64,000 nucleotides of DNA, from assembly GCF_005503535.1 (NCBI RefSeq), contig NZ_SCNN01000004.1, positions 1-64,000 of the forward strand, read 5' to 3'. The notes beneath the pieces were generated by a model. That model saw only the letters and a program-made list of their open reading frames with translations, searched no databases and had not been told where the DNA came from. Shown here one piece after another: positions 1-11,241 of this stretch. Source of the DNA: Mesorhizobium comanense (lineage in GTDB: Bacteria > Pseudomonadota > Alphaproteobacteria > Rhizobiales > Rhizobiaceae). The translations under genes were made by a program, and so were the position numbers. Every line of letters starts with the position of its first letter. The first letter of the stretch is position 1.

Positions 1-82
1 GCTCTCTTGAATTTCGTCGAGGGCACTCTTAGAAGCGAACTTCTTCGTCGCCAGCGGCGCACCGCCCTCGTTCGTGAGGCGT

Positions 83-111
83 ATATAGTCGCCACCAACC
101 AAAACTGTCAA
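83..111 (-). promoter_or_regulatory. Strong housekeeping promoter firing off the left edge (rrn/tRNA type)
   Basis: On the minus strand a TTGACA -35 (106-111) and a CTATAT -10 (83-88) are separated by exactly 17 bases. This matches the rhizobial sigma-70 consensus CTTGAC-N17-CTATAT and the best rRNA and tRNA promoters of the group. Transcription would begin near position 76 and leave the window to the left. The roughly 75-base leader inside the window carries no start codon with a ribosome site. The gene served lies outside. An rRNA operon is my guess from promoter strength and the long untranslated leader, not something shown. Confidence 0.7.
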
Positions 112-505
112 CACACCATCGCAAAGTTTTTGAACTTTTTGCGACAGAAATTTCGGGCACGCCTTGTCGGCAGCCGACTGCCCCAGGGGAACCGGGGACA
201 GCCAGGGAAAACTGCCCCGAAGGAGCCCTATTGCCGCCGCATTGCGGTTCGACACCAAGGCCGACGAAAGAGAGCGTGCACATCCGTGCAATGCCTCCTT
301 CAAAGAGCTTCCCAAAGGAGCAGGCGGAAGGCCTTATAAAGAAGGCACGCCGCCTTCCCCGCCGAAAGCTCTGTTGAGACAAGGACGCCAGACGAAGTCG
401 ACCGGGCCCGAGGCTTCGTTGACTTCACCAGCCGTGACAGGCAAATGTCATGGCCACAACAAAAGCGACAAGCCGTTCCGCCCGGGGAAGAAGCAGCCTT
501 TCTGG
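112..505 (+). other. Upstream region of the M23 peptidase gene, no gene seen
   Basis: No convincing gene is present between the leftward promoter and the peptidase start. Open frames here are short, arginine- and proline-rich, and lack ribosome sites. The stretch presumably holds the peptidase promoter, but I see no clear -35/-10 pair. The peptidase frame stays open back to 164, so an upstream start (for example GTG near 434) cannot be excluded. Confidence 0.5.
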
Positions 506-2476
506 ATGCCAGACACGGAAGATGTCATAGCCGAACTCGGCAACGAGCCGCCGCTTATCGCGGACGGCCGCAGCGGCCCGCCCGACCGGCGTGAGGTTTC
601 CGCGCGCTGGCTGTCGGGAACATTCCTTACAGGCGTGACGTCGAGCGTGCTCATGGGTGTGGCGCTGTTTGCCGCCCTCGACGGACGCCAGCAACTGGCG
701 ACGCCGCCGGAGATCGCCGAATTGATCGGCCTTGCCAGCAATGGCGATTCCGGCGAGGTGGCCAAGACGACAAGGCTGGTGGCGCCGCGCCAGATCGCCA
801 AGGCCAAGGATCGGCGCCGCATGGAAGTTTCGATGGTCACCAAGGTCGGCGACCGCGACGTCATCCACACCATGCCCTTCGTGCAGATAAAGATGGCGCT
901 CGCCGCGGGCCACACCACCAACCGCCCCTACCCTCCTTTCGACCCGCTGCAGGTGTTTGGCAACGACAGCGACGACAATGCCGCGCAACCGGCGACGGCC
1001 TCCGCCGCCTCCGGCCAGATCTATGGCGCCAAGGTCGAAAGCGAGATGAGCCTGAAGACCGTCGATTTCCCGATCGAGACGGCCTCCTTCGACGAAAAGA
1101 GCGACCTGTCCGCCGACGAGGTGGAAAAGGTGGTGCGCGAAGCCGGCACCGACCTCAGCGACGGGGCCGTGCAGGTCGCTTCGCTCCACTATGTCGACCC
1201 GCAGCGATTCGGCGAAGCCTTCGCGGAGAGCATGGCCGGCTCCTATGACGTGAAGATCGTGCCGGAAAACGTCTCGGTGTCGCCACGTGCCGCCACCGAC
1301 GACCAGGCGCCGGCTTTCGCCGAGGAAATCATTCCCTTCACCAAGGACACCGACCTCACCGAGGCCTTTGCCGATTCGGGTTATACCGGTGACGACGCCA
1401 CGGGCATGGCCGAGGCCATCGGCAAGCTTCTCAACGCGACCACGCTCAAGGCCGGAACCGTGCTGCGCGTCGGCCTCGAGGTTCACGGCGATGCCGCCAA
1501 GGTCGTGCGCACCAGCGTCTACGACAAGACCACGCACATCGTCACCATCGCGCTCGATGACCGCGGCCAGTATGTACCCGCGCAGGAACCGGATCCAAAT
1601 CCCGAACTGCTGACGGCTTTCGATGATTCGTCGGCACCCGTGGTGGTGCGTGGCAACCTGCCCAACGTCTATGACGGCATCTACCGCACAGCCTATTCCT
1701 ACGGCATGTCGAAGGCCATGACCCAGCGGCTGATCAAGCTGCTGGCGTCTGGTGTCGACTTCCAGTCGCGACTCAATCCGTCGGATCGCCTCGAAGTGCT
1801 GTTCTCGCAGCCCGACAGCGACGACCAGACGTCAGACAATTCCGAGCTTCTCTACGTCTCGGCAACGTTCGGCGGCACGACACGCAACTTCTACCGCTTC
1901 CAGATGCAGGACGGCAGCACCGACTATTTCGATGAGGACGGATCGAGCGCCGAGCAGTTTCTGCTGCGCAACCCACTGCCCAACGGGAGATTCACCTCCG
2001 GATTTGGCGCGCGCAAGCATCCTATCCTAGGCTATGTCCGCATGCACACAGGCACCGATTGGGCCGCCCCGATCGGATCACCGATCATCGCTGCCGGCAA
2101 CGGCGTCGTCGAGAAAGCCGGTTGGGCCGGCGGCTATGGCAAGCAGATCATCCTTCGCCATGCCAATGGCTATGAGACCTCTTACAATCACCAGAGCGCC
2201 TTTGCCAAAGGCATCGCGGCGGGCGTTCATGTTCGCCAGGGCCAGGTCATTGGCTATCTTGGCCAGACCGGTCTCTCCACTGGTCCTCACCTCCACTACG
2301 AGCTGATCGTCAACGGCACCAAGGTCGATTCGATGCGCGTGCGCCTGCCTGTGGGCAAGGTGCTGAAGGGTGACGACCTCGTTGCTTTCAAGCGAGAACG
2401 CGAGCGCATCGACGACCTGCTGAAGCAGGAAGACGGCAATTCGCTGAAGGTCGCCAGCGCCAAGATCGACGGCTGA
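506..2476 (+). CDS. M23 family metallopeptidase (LytM-type cell-wall endopeptidase), membrane-anchored
   Basis: Predicted periplasmic peptidoglycan endopeptidase of about 656 residues. From the chosen start MPDTEDVIAE there is a cytoplasmic stretch, then one membrane segment around residues 35-55, a long linker, and the M23 domain in the last 160 residues. The zinc site is complete: HTGTD (HxxxD) and HLHYE (HxH), preceded by the family motif GFGARKHP. The open frame extends to 164, but residues before 506 look non-coding (Arg/Pro/Lys-rich). The start is therefore inferred; no strong ribosome site decides it, although GGGGAAG lies about 14 bases upstream. The gene is monocistronic and converges on the efflux gene with a 17-base gap. 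Confidence 0.85.
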   Translation: MPDTEDVIAELGNEPPLIADGRSGPPDRREVSARWLSGTFLTGVTSSVLMGVALFAALDGRQQLATPPEIAELIGLASNGDSGEVAKTTRLVAPRQIAKAKDRRRMEVSMVTKVGDRDVIHTMPFVQIKMALAAGHTTNRPYPPFDPLQVFGNDSDDNAAQPATASAASGQIYGAKVESEMSLKTVDFPIETASFDEKSDLSADEVEKVVREAGTDLSDGAVQVASLHYVDPQRFGEAFAESMAGSYDVKIVPENVSVSPRAATDDQAPAFAEEIIPFTKDTDLTEAFADSGYTGDDATGMAEAIGKLLNATTLKAGTVLRVGLEVHGDAAKVVRTSVYDKTTHIVTIALDDRGQYVPAQEPDPNPELLTAFDDSSAPVVVRGNLPNVYDGIYRTAYSYGMSKAMTQRLIKLLASGVDFQSRLNPSDRLEVLFSQPDSDDQTSDNSELLYVSATFGGTTRNFYRFQMQDGSTDYFDEDGSSAEQFLLRNPLPNGRFTSGFGARKHPILGYVRMHTGTDWAAPIGSPIIAAGNGVVEKAGWAGGYGKQIILRHANGYETSYNHQSAFAKGIAAGVHVRQGQVIGYLGQTGLSTGPHLHYELIVNGTKVDSMRVRLPVGKVLKGDDLVAFKRERERIDDLLKQEDGNSLKVASAKIDG

Positions 2477-2493
2477 TCTTCAAACCTTGATCG

Positions 2494-4047
2494 TTACGAA
2501 CTTCCAGTTCGCCGCGCCCAAGGCAGTCGTTCGCCCGGGATGGTCACCCATGCGACGCCGGAAGCAAGCAGGCACAGCAGCGCCGTCACGGCGGAGACAG
2601 CTGAAAAGGCGGCGTCGCTGGCCGCCAGCCTTGCGGCATCAAGTGCCGGCGCAAGTCCGGCTGGCGCCGGTTCGCCAAAGCCGGGCACGCCGGGCGCAGC
2701 GCTACCATCCAATGCGTGGGCATAAACCCAGGCGGCCAGAGATCCCATCGCCGCCACCGCGATAAGCCCCCCGATGCGGGAGACGGCATTGTTGATACCG
2801 GAGGCGGCACCGGTGTCCTTGTCCTCCACGGCTGTCATGATCGCCGTCGACAGCGGCGACACGACCTGCGCCATGCCAAGCCCCATCAGTGCCATCAGTG
2901 GAAATGTGCCGGTCCAGAAATGATGGATACGGGCATGGCTGAGCATTGCCAGTCCGGCAAAGGCGCAGGCAACGACAAGGCTGCCGCAGGCTATCGGGAA
3001 ACGCGGACCGATCCTGTCCGACCACAGCCCGACCGGCCCCGACAGCAACGCGATCGATGCCGAAAGCGGCAGGAAGATGAACCCGACCTCGGCCGAGCTC
3101 AGCCCCCAGCCTGCGATCAGCAGCATGGGCAGATAGAAAAGGTTGGCCGACAGCGCGAAATACAGGAAAAAAGTCGCGACATTGGCCCCGGCGAAAGCGC
3201 CGATGCGAAACAGGCTGAGATCGATCATCGGCTCGCGCCGGCGCAACTCGAACAGGATGAAGACGACAAGCAGAACGGCGCCGGCGGCAATGCTCGGGAC
3301 CGCCATCCGGTTCCCACCGCTGGCGCTCATCGAGGTCAGCCCATAGGCAAGCGCGCCGAAGGCCAGTGTCGCCAGCGCGCCGCCGCCGAGGTCCAGGCTG
3401 CGCTTCTCCGTCGGCGCATCGGCAGGCACCTTGACCAGCAGCAGGTAGATCGAGATCAGGCCGAGCGGCAGGTTGACGGCGAAGATCGCGCGCCAGATGC
3501 CGTCCCCGAACGCTGACAGCACAAGGCCGCCGAGCACCGGGCCGAGTGCCGTGGTCAGTGCGGAAGCCGCCGCCCAGATACCGATCGCGCGGCCGCGTTC
3601 CTTCTTCGGATAGGCCTTGGCGATGATGGCGAGACTGCCAGGCACCATGATCGCGGCACCGATGCCCTGGAGAGCGCGGAATGCGATCAGCACGACGGCG
3701 TTCGGTGCGATCGCACAGGCAAGCGAGGTGACAACGAAGACCGCGATGCCCGCCACGAAGGCGCGTCGCAACCCGAACCGGTCACCCGCGGCGCCGCCGG
3801 CAAGGATCAGCGCCGAAAGCGTCAATGCATAAGCGTTGGAAATCCATTGCGCCTCGGCAAGGCTGGCGCCGAGATCGACGCGGATTGCCGGCATGGCGAT
3901 GGCCAGGATGGAACCGTCGATGAAACCAAGTGCCGAGGCCAGGATAGCCGCGATCAACACGTAATGCCGCTGGGATTGCGGGCAGAACGTGCCGTTCGTG
4001 ATCGATCCGGTCAGCGGTGTTGCAGCAACTTCATTTGGTGAATGCAT
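2494..4047 (-). CDS. DHA2-family MFS drug efflux transporter (EmrB/QacA type, 14 TM)
   Basis: Predicted proton-coupled inner-membrane multidrug exporter of 517 residues with about 14 hydrophobic segments, the size and topology of the DHA2 branch. The N-terminal helix shows the family pattern ALGFIDGSILAIAMPAI with the conserved Asp. Motif A-like GDRFGLRR follows TM2, and a motif C-like glycine/proline-rich helix (ALTTALGPVLGGLV) lies in TM5. I chose the ATG at 4047, with CAAGG five bases upstream, over the ATG at 4083. There is no adjacent membrane-fusion (EmrA) gene, so the substrate and any tripartite partner are unknown. Confidence 0.85.
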   Translation of the reverse strand: MHSPNEVAATPLTGSITNGTFCPQSQRHYVLIAAILASALGFIDGSILAIAMPAIRVDLGASLAEAQWISNAYALTLSALILAGGAAGDRFGLRRAFVAGIAVFVVTSLACAIAPNAVVLIAFRALQGIGAAIMVPGSLAIIAKAYPKKERGRAIGIWAAASALTTALGPVLGGLVLSAFGDGIWRAIFAVNLPLGLISIYLLLVKVPADAPTEKRSLDLGGGALATLAFGALAYGLTSMSASGGNRMAVPSIAAGAVLLVVFILFELRRREPMIDLSLFRIGAFAGANVATFFLYFALSANLFYLPMLLIAGWGLSSAEVGFIFLPLSASIALLSGPVGLWSDRIGPRFPIACGSLVVACAFAGLAMLSHARIHHFWTGTFPLMALMGLGMAQVVSPLSTAIMTAVEDKDTGAASGINNAVSRIGGLIAVAAMGSLAAWVYAHALDGSAAPGVPGFGEPAPAGLAPALDAARLAASDAAFSAVSAVTALLCLLASGVAWVTIPGERLPWARRTGSS

Positions 4048-4226
4048 GGGCCTTGGCTTAGACCGCCATTGCCCGGGCAACAACCGGCCAGCAGCCGGCG
4101 GTCATTGAATCCAGCCGGACGGGCAGGAGACGAAACGGTCCGGAGGCAAGCAGCGGCAGTCATGCCGGGTTTCCGGCGGACTGCCGGCTGGTCGTGCGGT
4201 TGATCCAAGCAGCCGCACTGCGCGGC

Positions 4227-5741
4227 TTACTGCTGCGCAACGTTGTCGGCTGAAGGCCCGCCGATGAATTCCACGGTAACGCCTGGCGATACAAGCTTGG
4301 CGAGTTCGCGCGCATCCCAGTTGGTCAGTCGCACGCAGCCATGGCTTTCGGTCTTGCCGATCTTCGAGGGATCCGGCGTGCCGTGGATACCGTAGGTCGG
4401 CTTGTCCAGCGCGATCCAAACCGAGCCGACCGGCCCGTTGGGGCCTGGCGGGATGGTCAGGATCTTGTCGTTCTGGCCCTGCTTGAAATTGATGTTGGGG
4501 TTGTAGGTATAGTTCGGGTCGAGCGCGATGCGCGAAACGGCGTGGATGCCGGTGGGCGACGGCGTGTCAGCCGAACCGATGGTCGCGGGATAGGCCGCGA
4601 CCAGCTTGCCGCCGGCATCGTAGGCGTACACTTCCTTCTTGGTCTTGTCGGCGACGATGCGCGCGACCGGCGTCGACACCAGCTTGCCGAAATTGGCGAC
4701 CTTGATGACCGTGCCGGGACTGTTGAAGTCGAGGCCCTTGTTGAGCGACTTCAGATAATTCTCGTCCATGTGGAAGCGCTCCGCCAGCGCCTCGGTGACG
4801 GAGGTGTAGCACATGCAGTTGAGCTGCGCCTTCTGGCTGTAGTCTTCCGGGATCGACGCGACATAAGGACCGGCGACGTCCTCGGCCGTGATCGTGTAAT
4901 TGGCAAAGGGGTCGCCGCCCGATTGCGAGAGCGCCGCCTGGATGCCGACAGAATCCGTCGATTTGAGATTGCTGCCGTTGATTTCGTTGTAGGCGGCAAG
5001 CGCCTTGTCGACATTGGAGCCGAAGCGCCCGTCGATGACGCCGGGCGATGCGCCGCCGCGATCGAGCAGAACCTGCAACGCGGCGACATCCTGGCGCGCG
5101 CCGAGCGAAAGCGAGGGATCGACCGTGGTCTGACCACCGGATTTGGGTGGCAACGCCGTTTGGTCCGACGGAGGCGTCTGCAGGGCGGGAGGCGTGGTCG
5201 GTTGGGCCGGATCGATCGAGGCTTCGTTCAGTGGCTGGCGCTTGATGGTGCGCGGCTTCGCCGGCTGCGGCGCGTCGGGATACGTGTTGTCGTAAGTGCC
5301 GTCATCCTGCGGTGCACGGGGATAGGCCTCCACGGAGTTGTCGCCATAGGGATCGCCCTGATCGGGCGCTGGCCCGAGCATCCTGTCTCCATCCTGCCTG
5401 CGGCGCGGCATGTCTTGAGGATCGTCGAGATAATAGCCGTCGTCGTCCGCCGGTGCCCGGCCCAGCTCGCGCAGCCGCATGTCGCGGCGCAGCGTACGCC
5501 GGTCGAATCGGGTCTGCGGTGGCTGGATGGCGATAACCTTGCCGGTGTCGGCGTCGACAATGACGCGGTTGCCGCGCGCATCATAGTAGACATCGAGGTT
5601 GCCGTCCTGCGCGAGCAGAATGCCGCCGCTCCCGGCCGCGCGGACGGTACGCGTCTCACCGTCCTGTGTCGGCGCTGCGAAAGCGCTGGAAAACACCAGT
5701 CCCGCGGCAAGCGCCGAAAGGGTGAAGATAGTGCGCAGCAT
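4227..5741 (-). CDS. L,D-transpeptidase (YkuD) with peptidoglycan-binding domain
   Basis: Predicted periplasmic enzyme of 504 residues that makes 3-3 peptidoglycan cross-links or attaches proteins to the wall. It begins with a clear Sec signal peptide (MLRTIFTLSALAAGLVFSS, cut after AFA). A long Pro/Asp/Gln-rich low-complexity region follows, then a PG_binding_1-like segment (LQVLLDRGGASPGVIDGRFG) and a C-terminal YkuD domain. The catalytic motif is intact: HGTPDP then SHGCVRLTN with the nucleophilic Cys. The ATG at 5741 fits the signal peptide and has GGAG 12 bases upstream; the frame stays open to 5855 without support. Confidence 0.9.
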   Translation of the reverse strand: MLRTIFTLSALAAGLVFSSAFAAPTQDGETRTVRAAGSGGILLAQDGNLDVYYDARGNRVIVDADTGKVIAIQPPQTRFDRRTLRRDMRLRELGRAPADDDGYYLDDPQDMPRRRQDGDRMLGPAPDQGDPYGDNSVEAYPRAPQDDGTYDNTYPDAPQPAKPRTIKRQPLNEASIDPAQPTTPPALQTPPSDQTALPPKSGGQTTVDPSLSLGARQDVAALQVLLDRGGASPGVIDGRFGSNVDKALAAYNEINGSNLKSTDSVGIQAALSQSGGDPFANYTITAEDVAGPYVASIPEDYSQKAQLNCMCYTSVTEALAERFHMDENYLKSLNKGLDFNSPGTVIKVANFGKLVSTPVARIVADKTKKEVYAYDAGGKLVAAYPATIGSADTPSPTGIHAVSRIALDPNYTYNPNINFKQGQNDKILTIPPGPNGPVGSVWIALDKPTYGIHGTPDPSKIGKTESHGCVRLTNWDARELAKLVSPGVTVEFIGGPSADNVAQQ

Positions 5742-5892
5742 GGTGGCCAAACTCTCCGGTCCGTATGTGCCGCCGCCCGGCATTGTGCGATTCGGCGAAC
5801 CCCTTCGCCAGCAAACCACTTGCCCCACACTATGGTTCCAACATGAACCGGGCATGAAGATGGCGGTTTTCCGGCGCCTCTGCGAATATTAG

Positions 5893-6258
5893 CTAGCCTG
5901 CGGCAAGTCCCAACACCTTGCGCTCCCGCTTGGTCAGCTTCAGGGCGACAAGGCGATGGCTCTCGCGCAGATAGTCTTCCAGTGCGCCATCATCCATGCT
6001 CTGGCTTGTCTGACGCTGGATCCACTTCATGCCGCGCGAGGCGAGGTAGGGCGCCGGCCGCAAGCCGGGCTGCTCCTTCAGCACATCGTAGGCGATGTCG
6101 GAACATTTGAAGGTCACGAAAAGCCGTTGGCCCTGATCCCAGCCGCCGATCGCGAACACCTTGGTGCCGACCTTCCAGACATGGGCCCCTCCCCACTGCA
6201 CGACATGGGTCGTGGAAGGCAGCGAGGCGCAGAAACCGTTGTAATCGTCCAGCGTCAT
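5893..6258 (-). CDS. MmcQ/YjbR family protein
   Basis: Small 121-residue protein of the MmcQ/YjbR family (double-wing DNA-binding-like fold; biochemical role not established). Family traits visible are the N-terminal ASLPSTTHVVQWGGAHVWKVG, the KVFAIGGW strand and the late pattern APYLASRGMKWIQ. It ends with a Lys/Arg-rich tail (KLTKRERKVLGLAAG). It lies downstream of clpB on the same strand with a 58-base gap holding a long palindrome, so co-transcription is uncertain. Confidence 0.8.
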   Translation of the reverse strand: MTLDDYNGFCASLPSTTHVVQWGGAHVWKVGTKVFAIGGWDQGQRLFVTFKCSDIAYDVLKEQPGLRPAPYLASRGMKWIQRQTSQSMDDGALEDYLRESHRLVALKLTKRERKVLGLAAG

Positions 6259-6279
6259 CGCCCCGCCTCTGGATGGGAA

Positions 6280-6310
6280 ACGCCGCGCGTCCGGTCCGGA
6301 CGCGCGGCGT
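6280..6310. repeat. 31-bp near-perfect palindrome between clpB and the YjbR gene
   Basis: Two perfect 15-base arms (6280-6294 and 6296-6310) flank a single T. The arms are very GC-rich (ACGCCGCGCGTCCGG and its complement). It sits seven bases after the clpB stop. No T-run follows on the minus strand, so it is not a textbook intrinsic terminator; it may protect the clpB 3' end or act as a weak terminator. Confidence 0.6.
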
Positions 6311-6316
6311 CGTGAA

Positions 6317-8923
<2,607 letters not shown>

Positions 8924-9016
8924 ATCTGTCTCCTTCCATCACCGGCCCGCTTTGCGGCACCGGATCAGATTGCGGTGACGGACCCGCTCATGCGAGCCGG
9001 ATCCTGTTCAGCCCAG

Positions 9017-9045
9017 ATATGGTGCATGGACCCCTGCCCCTCAAG
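9017..9045 (-). promoter_or_regulatory. Possible RpoH-type promoter of clpB
   Basis: On the minus strand CTTGAG (9040-9045) and CCATAT (9017-9022) are 17 bases apart, about 95 bases before the clpB start. CTTGA and CCATnT are hallmarks of heat-shock sigma factor promoters, and clpB is a classic RpoH target. The match is partial, so this is a candidate only. Confidence 0.4.
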
Positions 9046-9085
9046 ACGTCTCGCTATCGGCAAGCGCATAATATTCCACAGCCAT

Positions 9086-9120
9086 GAAAACGAAAACGGC
9101 GGAGATTTTTCCCCGCCGTT
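9086..9120 (-). terminator. Intrinsic terminator of the DUF4167 gene
   Basis: Read on the minus strand, an 8-bp stem AACGGCGG / CCGCCGTT (9113-9120 and 9095-9102) is followed by TTCGTTTTC. It begins 25 bases after the stop codon of the DUF4167 gene and separates it from clpB, indicating separate transcripts. Confidence 0.75.
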
Positions 9121-9144
9121 CAACGTCTTGAAAGAAGTGACCGA

Positions 9145-10062
9145 TCAGTTGTCGATGTCGGCGATCACGGGCTCGCCGCCGCCTTCGGCCGGGGCTGCGG
9201 TCGCCTCGCCGGCATCGGAATTGTCGCTGCCGCCGTCAATCTGGTCGGCACTGGCGCGCGGACGGCGCGGACGGCGCGGGCGACGGGCGGCACCGCCCTC
9301 GGCGGCGGCCTCATTGAGTTGAGCCTGGGCGGCCAGACCTGCCGGCGAAAAATCACCGAACAACGGCGCCGGCTCGGCGACCGCAACGGTCTCGGCCTGC
9401 GCGGCGACAGGCTGTTCTGCTTGCACCGGAGCTTCATTGCGTTGCTGCTGGCCGCCTTGCTCGGCCGGCGAGGCATGATCGCGCTGGCCATTCTGGCCAT
9501 AGCCGCCATTGGGGCGACGATCGCGATGGCGTCCGCCATTGTTGTCGCGGCCGCCATTGTTACGCCCGCCATTGTTGTCGCGGCCATCGCGGTTCAGCGC
9601 GACCTCGGCCGGCATGCCTTCGATAACCGGCTGCGGGCCTGCACCGTGGCTGCTTGCAGGAAACTGCGTGTCGGAGACGGCGTTGCCGGAATTTCCGGCA
9701 TTGTCGAACTCGTCGCGATCCTCATCGCCGTCCTCGTCGAACTCGTCGCGGTTCTGCTGGACGTTCTGGATCGGCATCTGCGCCTGCGCGGCGGCAATGA
9801 TGCGGTTGTAGTGTTCGGCGTGCTGGAGATAGTTTTCAGCCATAACCCGGTCGCCGGAGCTTTGCGCGTCACGGGCAAGGGTAGCATATTTCTCGGCGAT
9901 CTGCTGAGCCGATCCACGGATCTTCACGTCCGGGCCGTTGCTCTCGTAGTTGCGCGTGAGGGGATTTGGTCCCTTGCGGTTGTTGTTGTTATTGTTGTTG
10001 CCACCGCCGCCGCCATTGTTGTTGCGACCGCGCATGCGCCTGTTCTGCTGTTGTGGCCTCAT
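9145..10062 (-). CDS. DUF4167 domain protein, RG/N-rich
   Basis: Protein of about 305 residues with a DUF4167 domain near residues 30-110 (core pattern EKYATLARDAQSSGDRVMAE then NYLQHAEHYNRI). This is a short helical region widespread in alphaproteobacteria with no assigned function. It is preceded by a Gly/Asn-rich tract and followed by a disordered tail rich in GRDNNGGR-like repeats, Gln, Ala and a final Arg/Pro patch (RRPRRPRRPRA). RGG-like composition suggests RNA binding, which is inference. I chose the ATG at 10062 because GAAGAGAG lies just upstream; an in-frame ATG at 10101 has no such support. Confidence 0.85.
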   Translation of the reverse strand: MRPQQQNRRMRGRNNNGGGGGNNNNNNNRKGPNPLTRNYESNGPDVKIRGSAQQIAEKYATLARDAQSSGDRVMAENYLQHAEHYNRIIAAAQAQMPIQNVQQNRDEFDEDGDEDRDEFDNAGNSGNAVSDTQFPASSHGAGPQPVIEGMPAEVALNRDGRDNNGGRNNGGRDNNGGRHRDRRPNGGYGQNGQRDHASPAEQGGQQQRNEAPVQAEQPVAAQAETVAVAEPAPLFGDFSPAGLAAQAQLNEAAAEGGAARRPRRPRRPRASADQIDGGSDNSDAGEATAAPAEGGGEPVIADIDN

Positions 10063-10365
10063 TCGACTCTCTTCATAGTGAATTTTCGAAAAACTCTTCA
10101 CGCACGGTGGCGCTCATGCAGCCAGCCGTTTCGTTTCTTCACCGGCGTTCGCCCGCATCGATTGCGTTGGCGCCACGTGCCATCCTGTTCCGGTTACATC
10201 ACTTGCCGGACGATTCCCGCACGAAGCATGGGCGTCGTTTGCGCAAGAAGGCAGCTATTTCCAAGGAAAACCGAATCGCTAAGAGCACTGCCTGCTTCGT
10301 CTCATCCGGTTAAGGCGACCCTAGCCGCATTCCCCGGTATTGCCAAGCGGTTTTTTCGCACTGCG
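10063..10365. other. Intergenic region between DUF4167 gene and prmC, no gene seen
   Basis: About 300 bases between the DUF4167 start and the prmC stop. It must hold the DUF4167 promoter. I see no clear promoter hexamers, intrinsic terminator or coding frame with a ribosome site here. Confidence 0.5.
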
Positions 10366-11241
10366 TCAAGGCTTTCCCCGTTGAAAGACAAGAACCCTGT
10401 CGTTTTCACCGAGATCGCGGAAAGCACCCGCCAGTGCATAACCGGCCAGCCTGAATATATCCGTGACCTCGACGCGTTGCGTGTGACCGATCTCGACTGC
10501 AATCCTGCCTTCGGGTTTCAAAAACCCGGCCGCTTCGGCGGCGATTGTCCTGTAGGGGTCCAGACCATCCGCGCCGCCATCAAGGGCGCTGTGCGGATCG
10601 AAATCGCAGACCTCGTCCTGCAGATTTTCGATGTCTCTGGAAGGTATATAGGGAGGGTTTGCGGCAATTACATGGTACAGGCCGGAAACTTTCGAAAACC
10701 AGTCGGACTGTAGCGCCGCAAAGCGATCGGCAAGACCTATTCGCCCGGCATTGCCGGTCGCCGTCGCCAACGCGCCCTCGGCAATATCGACACCAATGGC
10801 AGTCGCGGCAGGCTCGGCGCTCAGCAGCGCCAGTGCGATGGCGCCCGTGCCAGTGCCGAGGTCGAGAATACGGCATTGCCCCTCCCTTGCCGCGACCGCC
10901 CTGACGAAGGGCAGGATCGCCTCGACCAGCGTCTCTGTATCGGGCCTCGGCTCGAGCGTTTCCGGCGACAGCGACAGGCGCAGGCCATAGAACTCGCGAT
11001 AGCCGAGGATGCGATGCACAGGTTCGCCGCCGGCGCGCCGCCTCAGCGCCGCGTCGATCGCGGCGACGGCGTCCCGGCCGATCCCGCGCTGAGGGTCGGC
11101 TATGGCCTGCGTGCGGCTGGTGCCGGAAAAATGTTCGACGATCAGCCGCGCATCGAGCGCGGGATCGTCGACGGATGCGGCCGCGAGCCGGGCCCGCGCC
11201 TCCCGTAGCAGCGGCCCCAGCACCTCTGGCAGGTCAGCCAT
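10366..11241 (-). CDS. prmC: Peptide chain release factor N5-glutamine methyltransferase
   Basis: 291-residue SAM-dependent enzyme that methylates the GGQ glutamine of release factors, raising termination efficiency. An N-terminal helical domain binds the release factor. The C-terminal Rossmann domain shows motif I ([15 protein letters not shown]), the acidic motif II (GVDIAEGAL) and the catalytic NPPY motif ([10 protein letters not shown]). Its start overlaps the end of prfA, its substrate gene, by eight bases, the usual translationally coupled arrangement. Nothing odd is seen. Confidence 0.96.
   Translation of the reverse strand: MADLPEVLGPLLREARARLAAASVDDPALDARLIVEHFSGTSRTQAIADPQRGIGRDAVAAIDAALRRRAGGEPVHRILGYREFYGLRLSLSPETLEPRPDTETLVEAILPFVRAVAAREGQCRILDLGTGTGAIALALLSAEPAATAIGVDIAEGALATATGNAGRIGLADRFAALQSDWFSKVSGLYHVIAANPPYIPSRDIENLQDEVCDFDPHSALDGGADGLDPYRTIAAEAAGFLKPEGRIAVEIGHTQRVEVTDIFRLAGYALAGAFRDLGENDRVLVFQRGKP

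Noticed and set aside
4341-5846. 501-codon open frame antisense to the L,D-transpeptidase
   Set aside because: Arg/Val-rich shadow with no recognisable motif; the minus-strand gene has a signal peptide and catalytic motif.
9230-10050. Repeated short units in the DUF4167 gene as a possible CRISPR
   Set aside because: The repeats are coding Gly/Asn/Arg codons without regular spacers.
9319-10713. 464-codon plus-strand frame over the DUF4167 gene and beyond
   Set aside because: The hydrophobic-looking start is the complement of Gly/Asn repeats; it runs through an intergenic region and into prmC antisense.
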